NCBI RefSeq assembly: GCF_021272185.1
Contig: NZ_JAJSEC010000011.1
Coordinates: forward strand, 47,937-111,936
Direction: 5' to 3'
Length of the DNA: 64,000 nucleotides
Origin: Roseivivax sp. GX 12232
Lineage (GTDB): Bacteria > Pseudomonadota > Alphaproteobacteria > Rhodobacterales > Rhodobacteraceae
Shown: in pieces, positions 1 to 8,383 of the stretch
Numbering within the stretch: position 1 is the first letter of the stretch
How the letters are laid out: each line of letters begins with the position of its first letter
Program-made: the position numbers and the translations under genes
The notes under the pieces: model-generated
What the model was told of the DNA's origin: nothing
Seen by the model: only the letters and a program-made list of their open reading frames with translations
The model's database searches: none

Positions 1-1
1 C

Positions 2-379
2 GCCTTGCGCGGCGGCGGCACGCTGATCGCCGAGGGCAACCGCATCCTCGACAACGACGGCCCCGGCATCGCGCTGCACCGCCAGGCGCCGGGCGCCAGC
101 GCGCTCCTGATCCGCAACCGGGTGGCGGGCAACCGCGTCGGCATCCGCGGCTCCGAGATGACCCATGTGCGGCTGGCGATGAACGACCTTTCCGACCAGC
201 TGCCGCGGCTCCTGGGCGGCGATCTCGACCAGCTCACGCCGACCGTCCTGAAGGCCGGCGCGGGGCCCGCGCGGGCCGATGTCATCGTCGAGGGGCTCGC
301 CGCCCGCGAGGCGCTGGCGCTGCGCCGCGACGCCGCCGACCGGGCCTTCGAGGCCTGCCGTTCCGGGGGGGCAATCTGA
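2..379 (+). CDS. C-terminal part of a right-handed beta-helix protein, probably AlgG-like mannuronan C5-epimerase (partial)
   Basis: The reading frame enters from the left edge and ends with TGA at 377-379, overlapping the next ATG by one base. About 125 residues are visible. The first 60 contain short Asn/Gly-rich rungs such as GNRILDN and RNRVAGNRVGI, typical of parallel beta-helix proteins (AlgG, NosD). The last 60 form a helical tail. Because algI-, algJ-, algX-, algF- and algL-like genes follow directly, the most likely role is periplasmic epimerisation of mannuronate to guluronate in an alginate-type polymer. The catalytic part lies outside the window, so the enzyme class is inferred from context. 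Another beta-helix polysaccharide enzyme is possible. Confidence 0.65.
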   Translation, partial: ALRGGGTLIAEGNRILDNDGPGIALHRQAPGASALLIRNRVAGNRVGIRGSEMTHVRLAMNDLSDQLPRLLGGDLDQLTPTVLKAGAGPARADVIVEGLAAREALALRRDAADRAFEACRSGGAI

Positions 380-1797
380 TGGTCTTTTCCTCCGAAACCT
401 TCCTGTTCCTTTTCCTGCCGGGCTTCCTGGCGCTCTATTTCCTGACGCCCTGGCGCTGGAAATCGGCGACGCTGCTGGCGGGGTCTTACGTCTTCTACGC
501 CTGGTGGCGGCTGGATTTCCTGGCGCTGCTCGTCGGCACGACGCTCTGGGCCTTCGGCATCGGCCGGATGATCCGCCATACCGAGGGCCGGGCCCGCAAG
601 TTTTGGTGCGCGCTGGGCGTGACCGGCTGCCTGGGGGTGCTGGGGCTCTTCAAATACCTCGATTTCTTCGTGGCGAGCCTCGCGGGGCTCTTCGGCACCA
701 CGCCCGAGGCGCTGGGCATGCATTGGCAGATCCTGCTGCCGATCGGCATTTCCTTCTACGTCTTCCAGTCGGTCAGCTACCTGGTCGACACCTATCGCGG
801 CGACGCGCCCGAGGACGTGCGGCTTCTGGATTTCGCGGCCTTCATCGCGCTGTTCCCGCAGCTCATCGCCGGGCCGATCCTGCGCTACAAGGACCTGGCC
901 GACCAGTTCCGCGAACGCCACCACTCGATGGAGAATGTCACCAGCGGGATGATCCGCTTCTTCATCGGGCTGTCGAAGAAGGTGCTTCTGGCCGATGCGG
1001 TGGCGCCGCTGGCGGACCTGGCCTTCGCCACGCAGAACCCCTCCATGGCGCTCGCCTGGGCCGGGGCAGTGGCCTACATGCTGCAGCTCTACTTCGACTT
1101 CTCGGGCTATTCGGACATGGCCATCGGCCTCGGCCGGATGATGGGCTTCCGCTTCATCGAGAACTTCGATCTGCCCTATCACGCCCGTTCGATCACCGAG
1201 TTCTGGCGGCGTTGGCACATCTCGCTCTCGGTCTGGCTGCGCGACTACTTGTACATTCCGCTCGGCGGCAACCGGCGGGGGCGCCTGCGCACCTATGTCA
1301 ACGTCGTGGCGGTCATGGTGCTGGGCGGGCTCTGGCACGGGGCGGCCTGGACCTTTGTCCTCTGGGGCGCCTGGCACGGGCTGTGGATGGCCGGCGAACG
1401 GGCCACGGGCCGCGACCGCGCCGCGGGCCTCGCGCCTCTGGTGCGCACGCTGCTCGTGGTGCTCTTCGGCTGGGTTCTCTTCCGCGCGCCGGACCTCGGC
1501 ACCGCGGGGCAGGTGCTGGCCGGCATGGCGGGCGCGCATGGCCTGGCGCTGAGCCCCGTCGCCGCTTTCGAGATCAGCGGCGAGAGCCTGCTCTTCACCG
1601 CGCTGGCCGCGGGGGTGGTGCTGATCGAGCCCGCGTTGCGCGGGCTCGTGCACCGCCGGCTGATGCCCCGCGCCGACGGGACGCTGACGCTTGCCAGCGC
1701 GCTCGCGCCCTCGGTCCTGGTCTCGGGGCTGGCCGCGCTGACGCTGATGAAGCTCGCCGAGCAGAGCTTCTCTCCTTTCCTCTACTTCCAGTTCTGA
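379..1797 (+). CDS. algI: AlgI-like membrane-bound O-acyltransferase (MBOAT)
   Basis: A 472-residue polytopic membrane protein of the MBOAT family. AlgI-type proteins move acetyl groups across the inner membrane for O-acetylation of exported polysaccharide. Family hallmarks are visible: a Trp/His-rich block EFWRRWHISLSVWLRDYLYI near residues 274-293, followed by GGLWHGAAW near 315, whose His corresponds to the conserved catalytic MBOAT histidine. Length matches AlgI (about 470-520). It overlaps the upstream gene as TGATG and is followed after 8 bases by the AlgJ-like gene, so it is part of one transcription unit. Another MBOAT (DltB- or PatA-like) is less likely given AlgX/AlgF/AlgL-like neighbours. 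Confidence 0.9.
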   Translation: MVFSSETFLFLFLPGFLALYFLTPWRWKSATLLAGSYVFYAWWRLDFLALLVGTTLWAFGIGRMIRHTEGRARKFWCALGVTGCLGVLGLFKYLDFFVASLAGLFGTTPEALGMHWQILLPIGISFYVFQSVSYLVDTYRGDAPEDVRLLDFAAFIALFPQLIAGPILRYKDLADQFRERHHSMENVTSGMIRFFIGLSKKVLLADAVAPLADLAFATQNPSMALAWAGAVAYMLQLYFDFSGYSDMAIGLGRMMGFRFIENFDLPYHARSITEFWRRWHISLSVWLRDYLYIPLGGNRRGRLRTYVNVVAVMVLGGLWHGAAWTFVLWGAWHGLWMAGERATGRDRAAGLAPLVRTLLVVLFGWVLFRAPDLGTAGQVLAGMAGAHGLALSPVAAFEISGESLLFTALAAGVVLIEPALRGLVHRRLMPRADGTLTLASALAPSVLVSGLAALTLMKLAEQSFSPFLYFQF

Positions 1798-1805
1798 GGC
1801 CCGCG

Positions 1806-2882
1806 ATGCAGAGAGTCTTGCAGATCATGCGACACGCGCTGCCCCTGGCCTTCCTGGGCTATGCCGCGGTGGTGAACCTTCAGATCTTCACCGCGCCCGA
1901 GGCGCTCGACGGGGTCGAGGGCGATCTGGTCAGCGGCGAGGCGACGAGTGAGCTGGGCCAGCTCTACAGCGCCGAGCTGCCGCATCGCGCGGCCTCGGTG
2001 GGGCTGATCGGCGCGGGGCGTTACGCGCTTCTGGGCGAGGGCCGCGCCGGGGTCACCGCGGGCGAGGAGGGCTGGCTTTTCTCCGACGAGGAGATGACCC
2101 GCGCCTCCGAAGACAGCCTCGATCTGGCCATGCAGGCGGTGCGCCGGGCCGATGCGGCGCTGGCCGAGATGGGCGCGCGGCTGGTGATGATCCCGGTGCC
2201 CGCCAAGGCCGACATCTACCGCGACCACGCCCCGGAGGGGGCGGGCGCCCGGATGCAGGCGCAATACGACCGCTTCCGCGCGGCGCTCGACCGCGCGGGC
2301 ATCCCCGCCGTCGACACCCGCCCGGCGCTGGCCGAGGCCGCCGAGGACGCGCCGGTCTATCTGACCACCGACACCCACTGGACGCCCGAGGGCGCCCGGC
2401 AGGTGGCCGAGGCAGTCGCCGCCTCGGGGCTGATCGAGCCGGGCGACACCCGCTTCCGCCGCGCCCCGGCCGAGCCCGAGGAATTCGTCGGCGACCTGGT
2501 GTCCTTCGTCACCTCGGAGAGTTTCGCCCCGGCGCTGGGCCTCGGGCCCGAGCGGGTCACGCCTTATGTCGCCAAGAAAGCGGGCGGCGCCGAGGGCGGC
2601 ATCTTCGCCGCCGACGCGCCCCGGGTCGACACGCTTCTGGTCGGCACGAGCTACAGCGCCAACGACAGCTGGAGCTTCCTGCCCGCGCTGAAGCTCGCGC
2701 TCGGGCGGGACATCCTGAACCTTGCCGAAGAGGGCCGGGGCCCGGTCGCGCCGATGCGCGCGCTCTTGGAGGACCCGGCGCTCTCCGAGGCGCCGCCCGC
2801 GCTTGTCCTCTGGGAGTATCCGGTCCGCTACCTCGGGCTCCCGCAAAGCCATCCGAACTCCGAGGAGGCCCCCCATGGTTGA
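1806..2882 (+). CDS. algJ: AlgJ-like SGNH-fold polysaccharide O-acetyltransferase component
   Basis: A 358-residue protein with one N-terminal hydrophobic segment (about residues 10-30), so a membrane-anchored periplasmic protein. It carries the SGNH-like signature of the AlgJ/AlgX family: Asp189-x-His191-Trp in TDTHWTPEG and a nucleophile Ser282 in GTSYS (280-284). AlgJ works with AlgI and AlgF in alginate acetylation. The ATG at 1806 was chosen because it directly precedes the hydrophobic anchor; the longer frame upstream is a shadow of algI. The gene ends in a repeated sequence CTCCGAGGAGGCCCC that doubles as the ribosome-binding site of the next gene, which it overlaps by 8 bases. Confidence 0.82.
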   Translation: MQRVLQIMRHALPLAFLGYAAVVNLQIFTAPEALDGVEGDLVSGEATSELGQLYSAELPHRAASVGLIGAGRYALLGEGRAGVTAGEEGWLFSDEEMTRASEDSLDLAMQAVRRADAALAEMGARLVMIPVPAKADIYRDHAPEGAGARMQAQYDRFRAALDRAGIPAVDTRPALAEAAEDAPVYLTTDTHWTPEGARQVAEAVAASGLIEPGDTRFRRAPAEPEEFVGDLVSFVTSESFAPALGLGPERVTPYVAKKAGGAEGGIFAADAPRVDTLLVGTSYSANDSWSFLPALKLALGRDILNLAEEGRGPVAPMRALLEDPALSEAPPALVLWEYPVRYLGLPQSHPNSEEAPHG

Positions 2883-3651
2883 TCCCAGGCTCGCCTGCGC
2901 GGCGCTGGCGCTCTGCGCCGCGACCCCGGCGCTGGCCGCGCCGCTTGGCCCCCTGCGCCCCGAGGCCGCCACGGCCCCCGGCGCCGCGCCGGTGATCCAG
3001 GCCCAGGCGCTGGACCGGCGCGTCACCGAAACCACCGATCTGCCCACCTGGGAGCTGCAGCAGCTCCGCCGCCGGATGCTGGACGGGAAGCCCATCTCCT
3101 TCCAGGACATGCGCCGGCTCGCGGATGCGGGCGACGGGCTCGCCGCCTTCCGCTACGCCGAGCGGCTCCTGGAACTGGACGGCCGCGACATGCGCTCGGC
3201 GGCGGCGCTCTATCTCGCCTCGGCGGGGCTCACCGGGCGCGACTACGCGGTCTACGAGCTGGTGCGGCTGCTCGATCAGCGCGACATCGACTTCTCCGAG
3301 GCGCGGCTCGACCACCTCGAGAACGCCATGCGCAACCTCGCACTGCAGGGCAGCGACACCGCCTCCGAGGCACTGCTGCGCTACTACGAGACCGGCCATC
3401 CCTTCGGCCGCAAGCCCGGCAAGGTCGAGGCGCTTCTCGAAGAGAAGGCCGCCGCAGGCGACGCCGAGGCGGCGCTGGAGCTCGCGACCGAGGCGCTTTC
3501 GGGCGCGGGCCCCGAGGATCCGGCGCGGCTGCGCGGGCTTCTCAAGGGCGCCATGCAGGCCGAGAGCCTCGGCACCCGCACCGCGGCGCAGAACCTGCTG
3601 CGCCAGCTCGACACCCAGGACACATCCAACTCCGAGGAGGCCCCGGAATGA
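2875..3651 (+). CDS. Secreted helical-repeat (Sel1/TPR-like) protein of the polysaccharide cluster
   Basis: A 258-residue protein with a signal peptide (cleavage expected after ALA, about residue 21). The rest is Ala/Leu-rich and helical, with pairs of helices such as GDGLAAFRYAERLLEL and GDTASEALLRYYETGHPFG that resemble Sel1/TPR repeats. I do not recognise a named family. Proteins of this type (AlgK, WssE) act as periplasmic scaffolds in polymer export, so a scaffold role beside AlgJ/AlgX is an inference. The ATG at 2875 lies inside the end of algJ and has GAGGAG 8 bases upstream. It ends ATGA-overlapped with the algX-like gene. A second copy of the CTCCGAGGAGGCCCC block sits at its 3' end. 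Confidence 0.7.
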   Translation: MVDPRLACAALALCAATPALAAPLGPLRPEAATAPGAAPVIQAQALDRRVTETTDLPTWELQQLRRRMLDGKPISFQDMRRLADAGDGLAAFRYAERLLELDGRDMRSAAALYLASAGLTGRDYAVYELVRLLDQRDIDFSEARLDHLENAMRNLALQGSDTASEALLRYYETGHPFGRKPGKVEALLEEKAAAGDAEAALELATEALSGAGPEDPARLRGLLKGAMQAESLGTRTAAQNLLRQLDTQDTSNSEEAPE

Positions 3652-4991
3652 CCAAGGCCGCCCCAAAGCTCTGCGCCGCGCTGCTGGCGCTGACCTCGCC
3701 GCTTTCCGCCCCGCCGCTCGCCGCCGCTCCCGAGGGCGGAGAGGGCCCCGCGCCCTCGCGCTACGGCTGCCACGGGCTGCAATCGGCCAAGCCGATGCGC
3801 CTGATGGAAGGCTCCGAGGGCACCTTCTACCGCGTCACGCTGGACATGCGGACGAACCACCCGCTGTCGGTCGAGGCCGCGGGCCTGATGGGCCGCCTCG
3901 CCGAGGCGCTGCGCGCCCAGGGCACGGAGCTGATCTATGTGCCGGTGCCGACGAAGAGCCTCGCCATGCCCGACAACCTGCCCGAGGCGGCGGCGGGCTA
4001 CGGCTTCGACATCGGCATCGCCGAGACCGCCTATGACGCCTTCCTGGGCAAGCTGCGCGAGGCCGGGGTGACCACCGTCGACAGCATGCGCGCCATGCGC
4101 GGGGCCGAGGGCGCGCCCTTCATCGGCACCGATTTCCACTGGAGCCCCGAGGGCGCCCGCGCGGTGGCCGAGGCCTTGGGCAGCCGCATCCGCGAGCTGC
4201 CGGGTTACGGCGAGATGCCCAAGACCGACTTCGAGACCACGGCCTCCGAGCCGCGCATGGTGAACTCGGCGCTCCGCCGCCAGATCCAGGCGCATTGCCG
4301 CGAGACCGTGCCCCGCGCCGAGGTGCGCGGCTTCGAGACCGAGGCCGCGGGCGGCGCCGACACCAGCGGCGGCATCTTCGCCGAGGAGGGCTCGGGCCCG
4401 CCGATCGCGCTGGCCGGGACCTCGATGTCGGCCGAGCCGCGCTTTCACTTCGAGGGCTTCCTGTCGCAGGCTGCGGGTGCTGCGGTCGCGAACTACTCGG
4501 TGACCGGCGGCAACCAGTTCGGCGGCATCACCGGCTACCTTCTGTCCGAGGACTTCCGCGACAATCCCCCCGAGGTGCTGGTCTGGGAAAACCCGATCTA
4601 CAACAACCTCGGCGATTTCGGCGAGTTTCCCTTCCGCGAGCTGCTGGGCGCGGTCGCGACCAGCTGCGCGCCGCTCGAGACCGAGGTCACCGAAGACGGC
4701 GGGCTGCGGGCCGCGCTGCCCGAGGAGGGCCTCAACCGCGACAGCTACGTCGAGGTCGACACCGGCGCCGCCGACGGCCGCGCGGCGCGGCTGACCTTCG
4801 TCACCGACGCGGGGCTCGAGGCCCGCGCCGAGGTGACCCGCCCGGACCGCTACGCCCCGACGCAGCGCTTCTACCACCATGTCGCCCCGCTTTGGCGGGA
4901 CGATTTCACCGCCCTCCGCGTCACGCTCGACCAGCCGGCGCGCGAGGGTGCCTCCCTGTCCATCTGTCACGAGAAGGAGACCTCCACATGA
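3648..4991 (+). CDS. algX: AlgX-like polysaccharide O-acetyltransferase with C-terminal carbohydrate-binding-type domain
   Basis: A 447-residue secreted protein with a signal peptide ending near AAA at residue 27. The SGNH-like catalytic set is visible: Asp162-Phe-His164-Trp in TDFHWSPEG and Ser269 in GTSMS. AlgX transfers acetyl to the polymer in the periplasm, and its family has an SGNH domain followed by a small beta-sandwich that binds polymer. Residues about 340-447 fit that second domain (beta-rich, ending in a Cys-containing strand). The length is close to Pseudomonas AlgX. Start ATG overlaps the previous stop (ATGA), with GAGGAGG a few bases upstream. It is a second acetyltransferase-type SGNH protein next to AlgJ, as in the Pseudomonas system. 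Confidence 0.85.
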   Translation: MTKAAPKLCAALLALTSPLSAPPLAAAPEGGEGPAPSRYGCHGLQSAKPMRLMEGSEGTFYRVTLDMRTNHPLSVEAAGLMGRLAEALRAQGTELIYVPVPTKSLAMPDNLPEAAAGYGFDIGIAETAYDAFLGKLREAGVTTVDSMRAMRGAEGAPFIGTDFHWSPEGARAVAEALGSRIRELPGYGEMPKTDFETTASEPRMVNSALRRQIQAHCRETVPRAEVRGFETEAAGGADTSGGIFAEEGSGPPIALAGTSMSAEPRFHFEGFLSQAAGAAVANYSVTGGNQFGGITGYLLSEDFRDNPPEVLVWENPIYNNLGDFGEFPFRELLGAVATSCAPLETEVTEDGGLRAALPEEGLNRDSYVEVDTGAADGRAARLTFVTDAGLEARAEVTRPDRYAPTQRFYHHVAPLWRDDFTALRVTLDQPAREGASLSICHEKETST

Positions 4992-5611
4992 TCAACCGTT
5001 CGACGCTGCTGCCGCTCTCCGCCGCGCTGCTGACCGCGGGCACCGCGCTGGCCCAGGACGCAGGGCTTTATCCCGAACCGAGCTCGCCCGACGCCTCCTT
5101 CCTGCGGGTGATCGGCGCCGAGGCCGACCGCGTGGCCATCGCCGGCACCGAGGTCACCCCCGGCGATGCGGGCGTCACGCCCTACGTCGAGGCCGCGCCC
5201 GGCGAGGTGACGCTGCGCCTCGGCGAGGAAGAGACCACCGTCGAGCTGGGCGCCAACACCCATTACACCTTCCTCGCCGGCACCGAGGCCGGGCTGATCG
5301 AGGACAAGGTGAAGGATTCCCCGGCCCAGGCGGACCTGCTGCTCTACAACCTCTCGACGCTGGAGAGCTTCGATCTCTACGCGCTCGAGGCCGAGACCGC
5401 CGCGCTTTCGGACATCGCTCCCGAAGGCCACGACGGCGTCGGGCTCAAGGCGCCGCTGACGCTGAGCTTCGAGGTCCGCCAGGAGAAAGAGCCGCTGGTC
5501 GCGCTCGATCCGGTGGAGCTGCGGCGCGGCACCGCCACCACCGTGGTGCTGACCGGCGAGGGCGCCGAGGCGCTGGCCGCCGCGGCCACCACCAGCACCT
5601 ACGCGCAATAA
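4988..5611 (+). CDS. algF: AlgF-like periplasmic alginate O-acetylation protein
   Basis: A 207-residue protein with a signal peptide ending LAQ near residue 23. The mature part starts DAGLYPEPSSPDASFLRVIGA, which resembles AlgF (periplasmic adaptor for acetylation, about 216 residues), and then forms beta-rich repeats consistent with AlgF's two beta-sandwich domains. Start ATG overlaps the algX-like stop as ATGA and is preceded by GAAGGAGA. Position directly after algX and in the same cluster as algI and algJ supports the call. AlgF has no known catalytic residues, so the assignment rests on the N-terminal resemblance, size and context. Confidence 0.78.
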   Translation: MINRSTLLPLSAALLTAGTALAQDAGLYPEPSSPDASFLRVIGAEADRVAIAGTEVTPGDAGVTPYVEAAPGEVTLRLGEEETTVELGANTHYTFLAGTEAGLIEDKVKDSPAQADLLLYNLSTLESFDLYALEAETAALSDIAPEGHDGVGLKAPLTLSFEVRQEKEPLVALDPVELRRGTATTVVLTGEGAEALAAAATTSTYAQ

Positions 5612-5650
5612 GCCCCGGACCCGCGGGCCGCAGATCCCTAGGAGGACCCG

Positions 5651-8383
5651 ATGACCTTCCCACGCGCCATGCCTCTGTCGGCGGCGGCCCTCTGGGCCGT
5701 CGCGGGGCTTGCCCCCGGCGCCCAGGCCGCGCCGATCGACGTCACATTCGCGCCGCCGGAGATCGAGGCCCGCGCGGTCTGCGCCCCGCGCCCGCCGGGC
5801 CATGTGCTGACCGAGCGCTGGGCCGACTGGCAGGGCCAGGGCTTCGACGGGCGCCCCGTGGCGCTCGTCCGGCGCGACCTGCGGCTCCTGCGCCAGCGCG
5901 ACGCCGAGGGCTGGTTCGAGACCATCAGCGCCGCGCAGGACCTCCTGCGCGCCGAGGTCGAGAGCTACGGCCCGACCGACCAGATGCTCGACCGGCTGGA
6001 CCTGCTCATGGCCGCCGACCGGATGGAGGCGGCACGCGAGGAGGGCCTTTTCGAGGCGCTTCTGGAGGCCGCGGAGACCGGGCCGATCAAGGCCAAGATC
6101 ATGGCCGCCGAGCTTCTGCTCGCGGGCGAGGGGCTCGAGGCCGACCGCCCGCGCGCCATCGCGCTGTTCCGGGAAGCAGCCTACGGCGGGCACCCCACCG
6201 CGCTTCTGCAGATGGCGCGGCTCGCCAGCGAGGGCGCCGAGATCGGCGATTGGAACATCGACCCCGAGGTTGCCGTGACCATGGCCTTCGGCGCCCGCAT
6301 CGGCGAGGTCGACGCGCTGGTCTGCGACCGGATCAACCAGATCGCCGGGGAATACCGCGACGGCGAGGTCGTCACCCGCAACCCCGCGCTGGCCGAGGAA
6401 TGGTATCGCCTCTCCGCCAGCATCGGCGGGGCCAACGCCGCCTGGGACGTGGCGCAATACCACCTCGACGCGCAGGAGATCGACAAGGACAACGCGGTCC
6501 TGCTCGACCACCTCGAACAGGCCTCGGACTTCGGGCTGACCTTCGCCATGGCGGAATACGCCCAGATCCTGAACCGCGGCGCGCTGACCGACCGGGACAG
6601 CGCCCGCGCGCGAGACATCTACGAACGCGCGGCGGGCTACGGCGACCGCACCGCGCTGACCCGGCTGGCCGGCATGGCGCGGGCCGAGAACGACGGCTCC
6701 GAGGCGGACCTGACCCGCGTCATCACCCGGCTCACCGCGCTCACCGAGCTGACCGACCCGCCGGCCTGGGCCTTCGTCCAGCGCGGCGACGCCTATCTCG
6801 CGCGCGACGGCCGCTGGGGCGGGGCCGAGGCGGCGCTCGCCGACTTCCGCCGCGCCGCCGAAATCGACGGCTCCGACCATGCCGCCGAGCTGCGTCTGGC
6901 GCGTCTGAACCTGCGCGCGATCGAGGACCGGCAGGATTTCCTGGATGTGACCTCGGCGCTGCGCAACGTCGTGCGCGCCAATGGCCGCACCGGCCCGATG
7001 GAGGACCTGCAGACCGCCCATATGTGCCGCGGCCCTGCCGCGCCGCAGCCGCAGGAGGCCGCCTATTGGGCCGGGATGGAGCAGTTCTCGGGCGACGAGA
7101 CGGTGGAGCTCTCCGCCGAGGCGCTGGCCCGGGTCGACCGCGAGACCGCGCCGCTCGTCTATGCCAAGCTGCAGAGCCAGGCGCTGAACGCCCGCGCGCG
7201 CTCGCTCGCGCATTTCGACGCGGTGACCCAGGAGGACCGCGGCCTCGCGCCGCTGCGCGGGCTGGCCCGGGCGCAGGGCGCGCAGGTGCATGTCGCCCGC
7301 GCCCAGGTCGCCGAGACCCGGGGCGAGATGCAGGCCGCCCGCGAGCACCTGCGCGCCGCCATCGCGGCGGGCGAGGGCGGCGCCCGGATGCGGCTCATCG
7401 AGCATCTGCGCGACGCCGATCCCTCCGAGGAGACCCGCGCCCGGATGCTGGAGCTGGCCCGCGCGCTGGCCGCGGAAGGGCAGGGCCAGGCCATCGAGAT
7501 CCTGATCGCGGAAGACCCCGCGCTCGATGCCGCGGGCGCCTGGGCCAAATACCGCGAGGCCATCGCGCGGAACGGCGATTTCGCCGGGCTGATCTTCGCG
7601 CTGCCCTATCTCGCCGAGGAGGGCGCGCCGCTGGGCCCGCAGCTTGGCCGCATTCGCAGCCTGGCCGATTGCAGCGCCGAGGGCGCGCTGCGCTTCGCCG
7701 AGGCGCTGCAGGCGCTGGACGAGACCGAGCGCGCGCAGCACTGGCTCGAGATCGCACGCAGCCAGGCGCAGGGCTCGGGCTGGCGGCTGGTCTCCCTCGC
7801 CGATGCGATCCTCGAGGAAGGCTTCTACGAGACGCCCATGCCGCGCGCCGAAGAGCTTTACCGCGCGGCCATCGAGCTGGGCTACCCGCAGGGCATGCGG
7901 CGGCTCCTGTCGCTGCGCCAGGAAGGCCGGATCGAGATGCCCGCGCCCGAGGCGACCGACCTCTGGGTCGACTTCCTGAGGGATGCGCCGATCGACGAGG
8001 TCGCCTCGGGGCTGAACCTGCTCGATTATTCCGACGCCGAGGTCGCCCGCGCGGTCCGGGACCGGGTGGACACCCGCGCCCTCTACGAGACCGCCGCCGA
8101 GAAGGGGAACCCGCTGGCGCAGCTTGAACTCGCCCGGATCCTGCGCGACGAGGCCCGCGGCCCCGAGGAGATGGCGCGCTACGGCAGCCTTCTGCGCGCC
8201 GCGGCCGGGCAGGGCAACGCCGAGGCGATGTTCCTGCTGTCCCAGGCCTATGCCTACGGCATCGGCGTCGACCGCTCGCAAAGCCGCTCGGACGACTGGT
8301 TGTTCCGGGCCGCCGAGGCCGGCCACGCGCCGGCGCAATCCACCGCACGCATGATCGACAACGCAAGGACCGAACCGCAATGA
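5651..8383 (+). CDS. Large secreted Sel1-repeat protein, AlgK-like scaffold of polysaccharide export
   Basis: A 910-residue protein with signal peptide (cleavage near AQA, residue 26). Much of it consists of Sel1-like helix pairs, for example GPIKAKIMAAELLLAGEG, GHPTALLQMARLASEGAE, GGANAAWDVAQYHLD and, at the end, GQGNAEAMFLLSQAYAYGIGVD. AlgK in Pseudomonas is a Sel1/TPR outer-membrane lipoprotein of about 475 residues that positions the secretion porin; this protein is about twice that size and has no lipobox. A scaffold role binding other cluster proteins is inferred. The ribosome-binding site is CTAGGAGGACCCG before the ATG. It is separated by 39 bases from algF and overlaps the next gene by ATGA, so translation is coupled to the AlgL-like gene. 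Confidence 0.75.
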   Translation: MTFPRAMPLSAAALWAVAGLAPGAQAAPIDVTFAPPEIEARAVCAPRPPGHVLTERWADWQGQGFDGRPVALVRRDLRLLRQRDAEGWFETISAAQDLLRAEVESYGPTDQMLDRLDLLMAADRMEAAREEGLFEALLEAAETGPIKAKIMAAELLLAGEGLEADRPRAIALFREAAYGGHPTALLQMARLASEGAEIGDWNIDPEVAVTMAFGARIGEVDALVCDRINQIAGEYRDGEVVTRNPALAEEWYRLSASIGGANAAWDVAQYHLDAQEIDKDNAVLLDHLEQASDFGLTFAMAEYAQILNRGALTDRDSARARDIYERAAGYGDRTALTRLAGMARAENDGSEADLTRVITRLTALTELTDPPAWAFVQRGDAYLARDGRWGGAEAALADFRRAAEIDGSDHAAELRLARLNLRAIEDRQDFLDVTSALRNVVRANGRTGPMEDLQTAHMCRGPAAPQPQEAAYWAGMEQFSGDETVELSAEALARVDRETAPLVYAKLQSQALNARARSLAHFDAVTQEDRGLAPLRGLARAQGAQVHVARAQVAETRGEMQAAREHLRAAIAAGEGGARMRLIEHLRDADPSEETRARMLELARALAAEGQGQAIEILIAEDPALDAAGAWAKYREAIARNGDFAGLIFALPYLAEEGAPLGPQLGRIRSLADCSAEGALRFAEALQALDETERAQHWLEIARSQAQGSGWRLVSLADAILEEGFYETPMPRAEELYRAAIELGYPQGMRRLLSLRQEGRIEMPAPEATDLWVDFLRDAPIDEVASGLNLLDYSDAEVARAVRDRVDTRALYETAAEKGNPLAQLELARILRDEARGPEEMARYGSLLRAAAGQGNAEAMFLLSQAYAYGIGVDRSQSRSDDWLFRAAEAGHAPAQSTARMIDNARTEPQ

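Noticed and set aside
4967..8380. A minus-strand open frame of over 1100 codons opposite the algF/Sel1 genes
   Set aside because: GC-rich shadow: its product is low complexity (Arg, Gly, Ala, Leu) and overlaps genes on the plus strand that have signal peptides and repeat structure.
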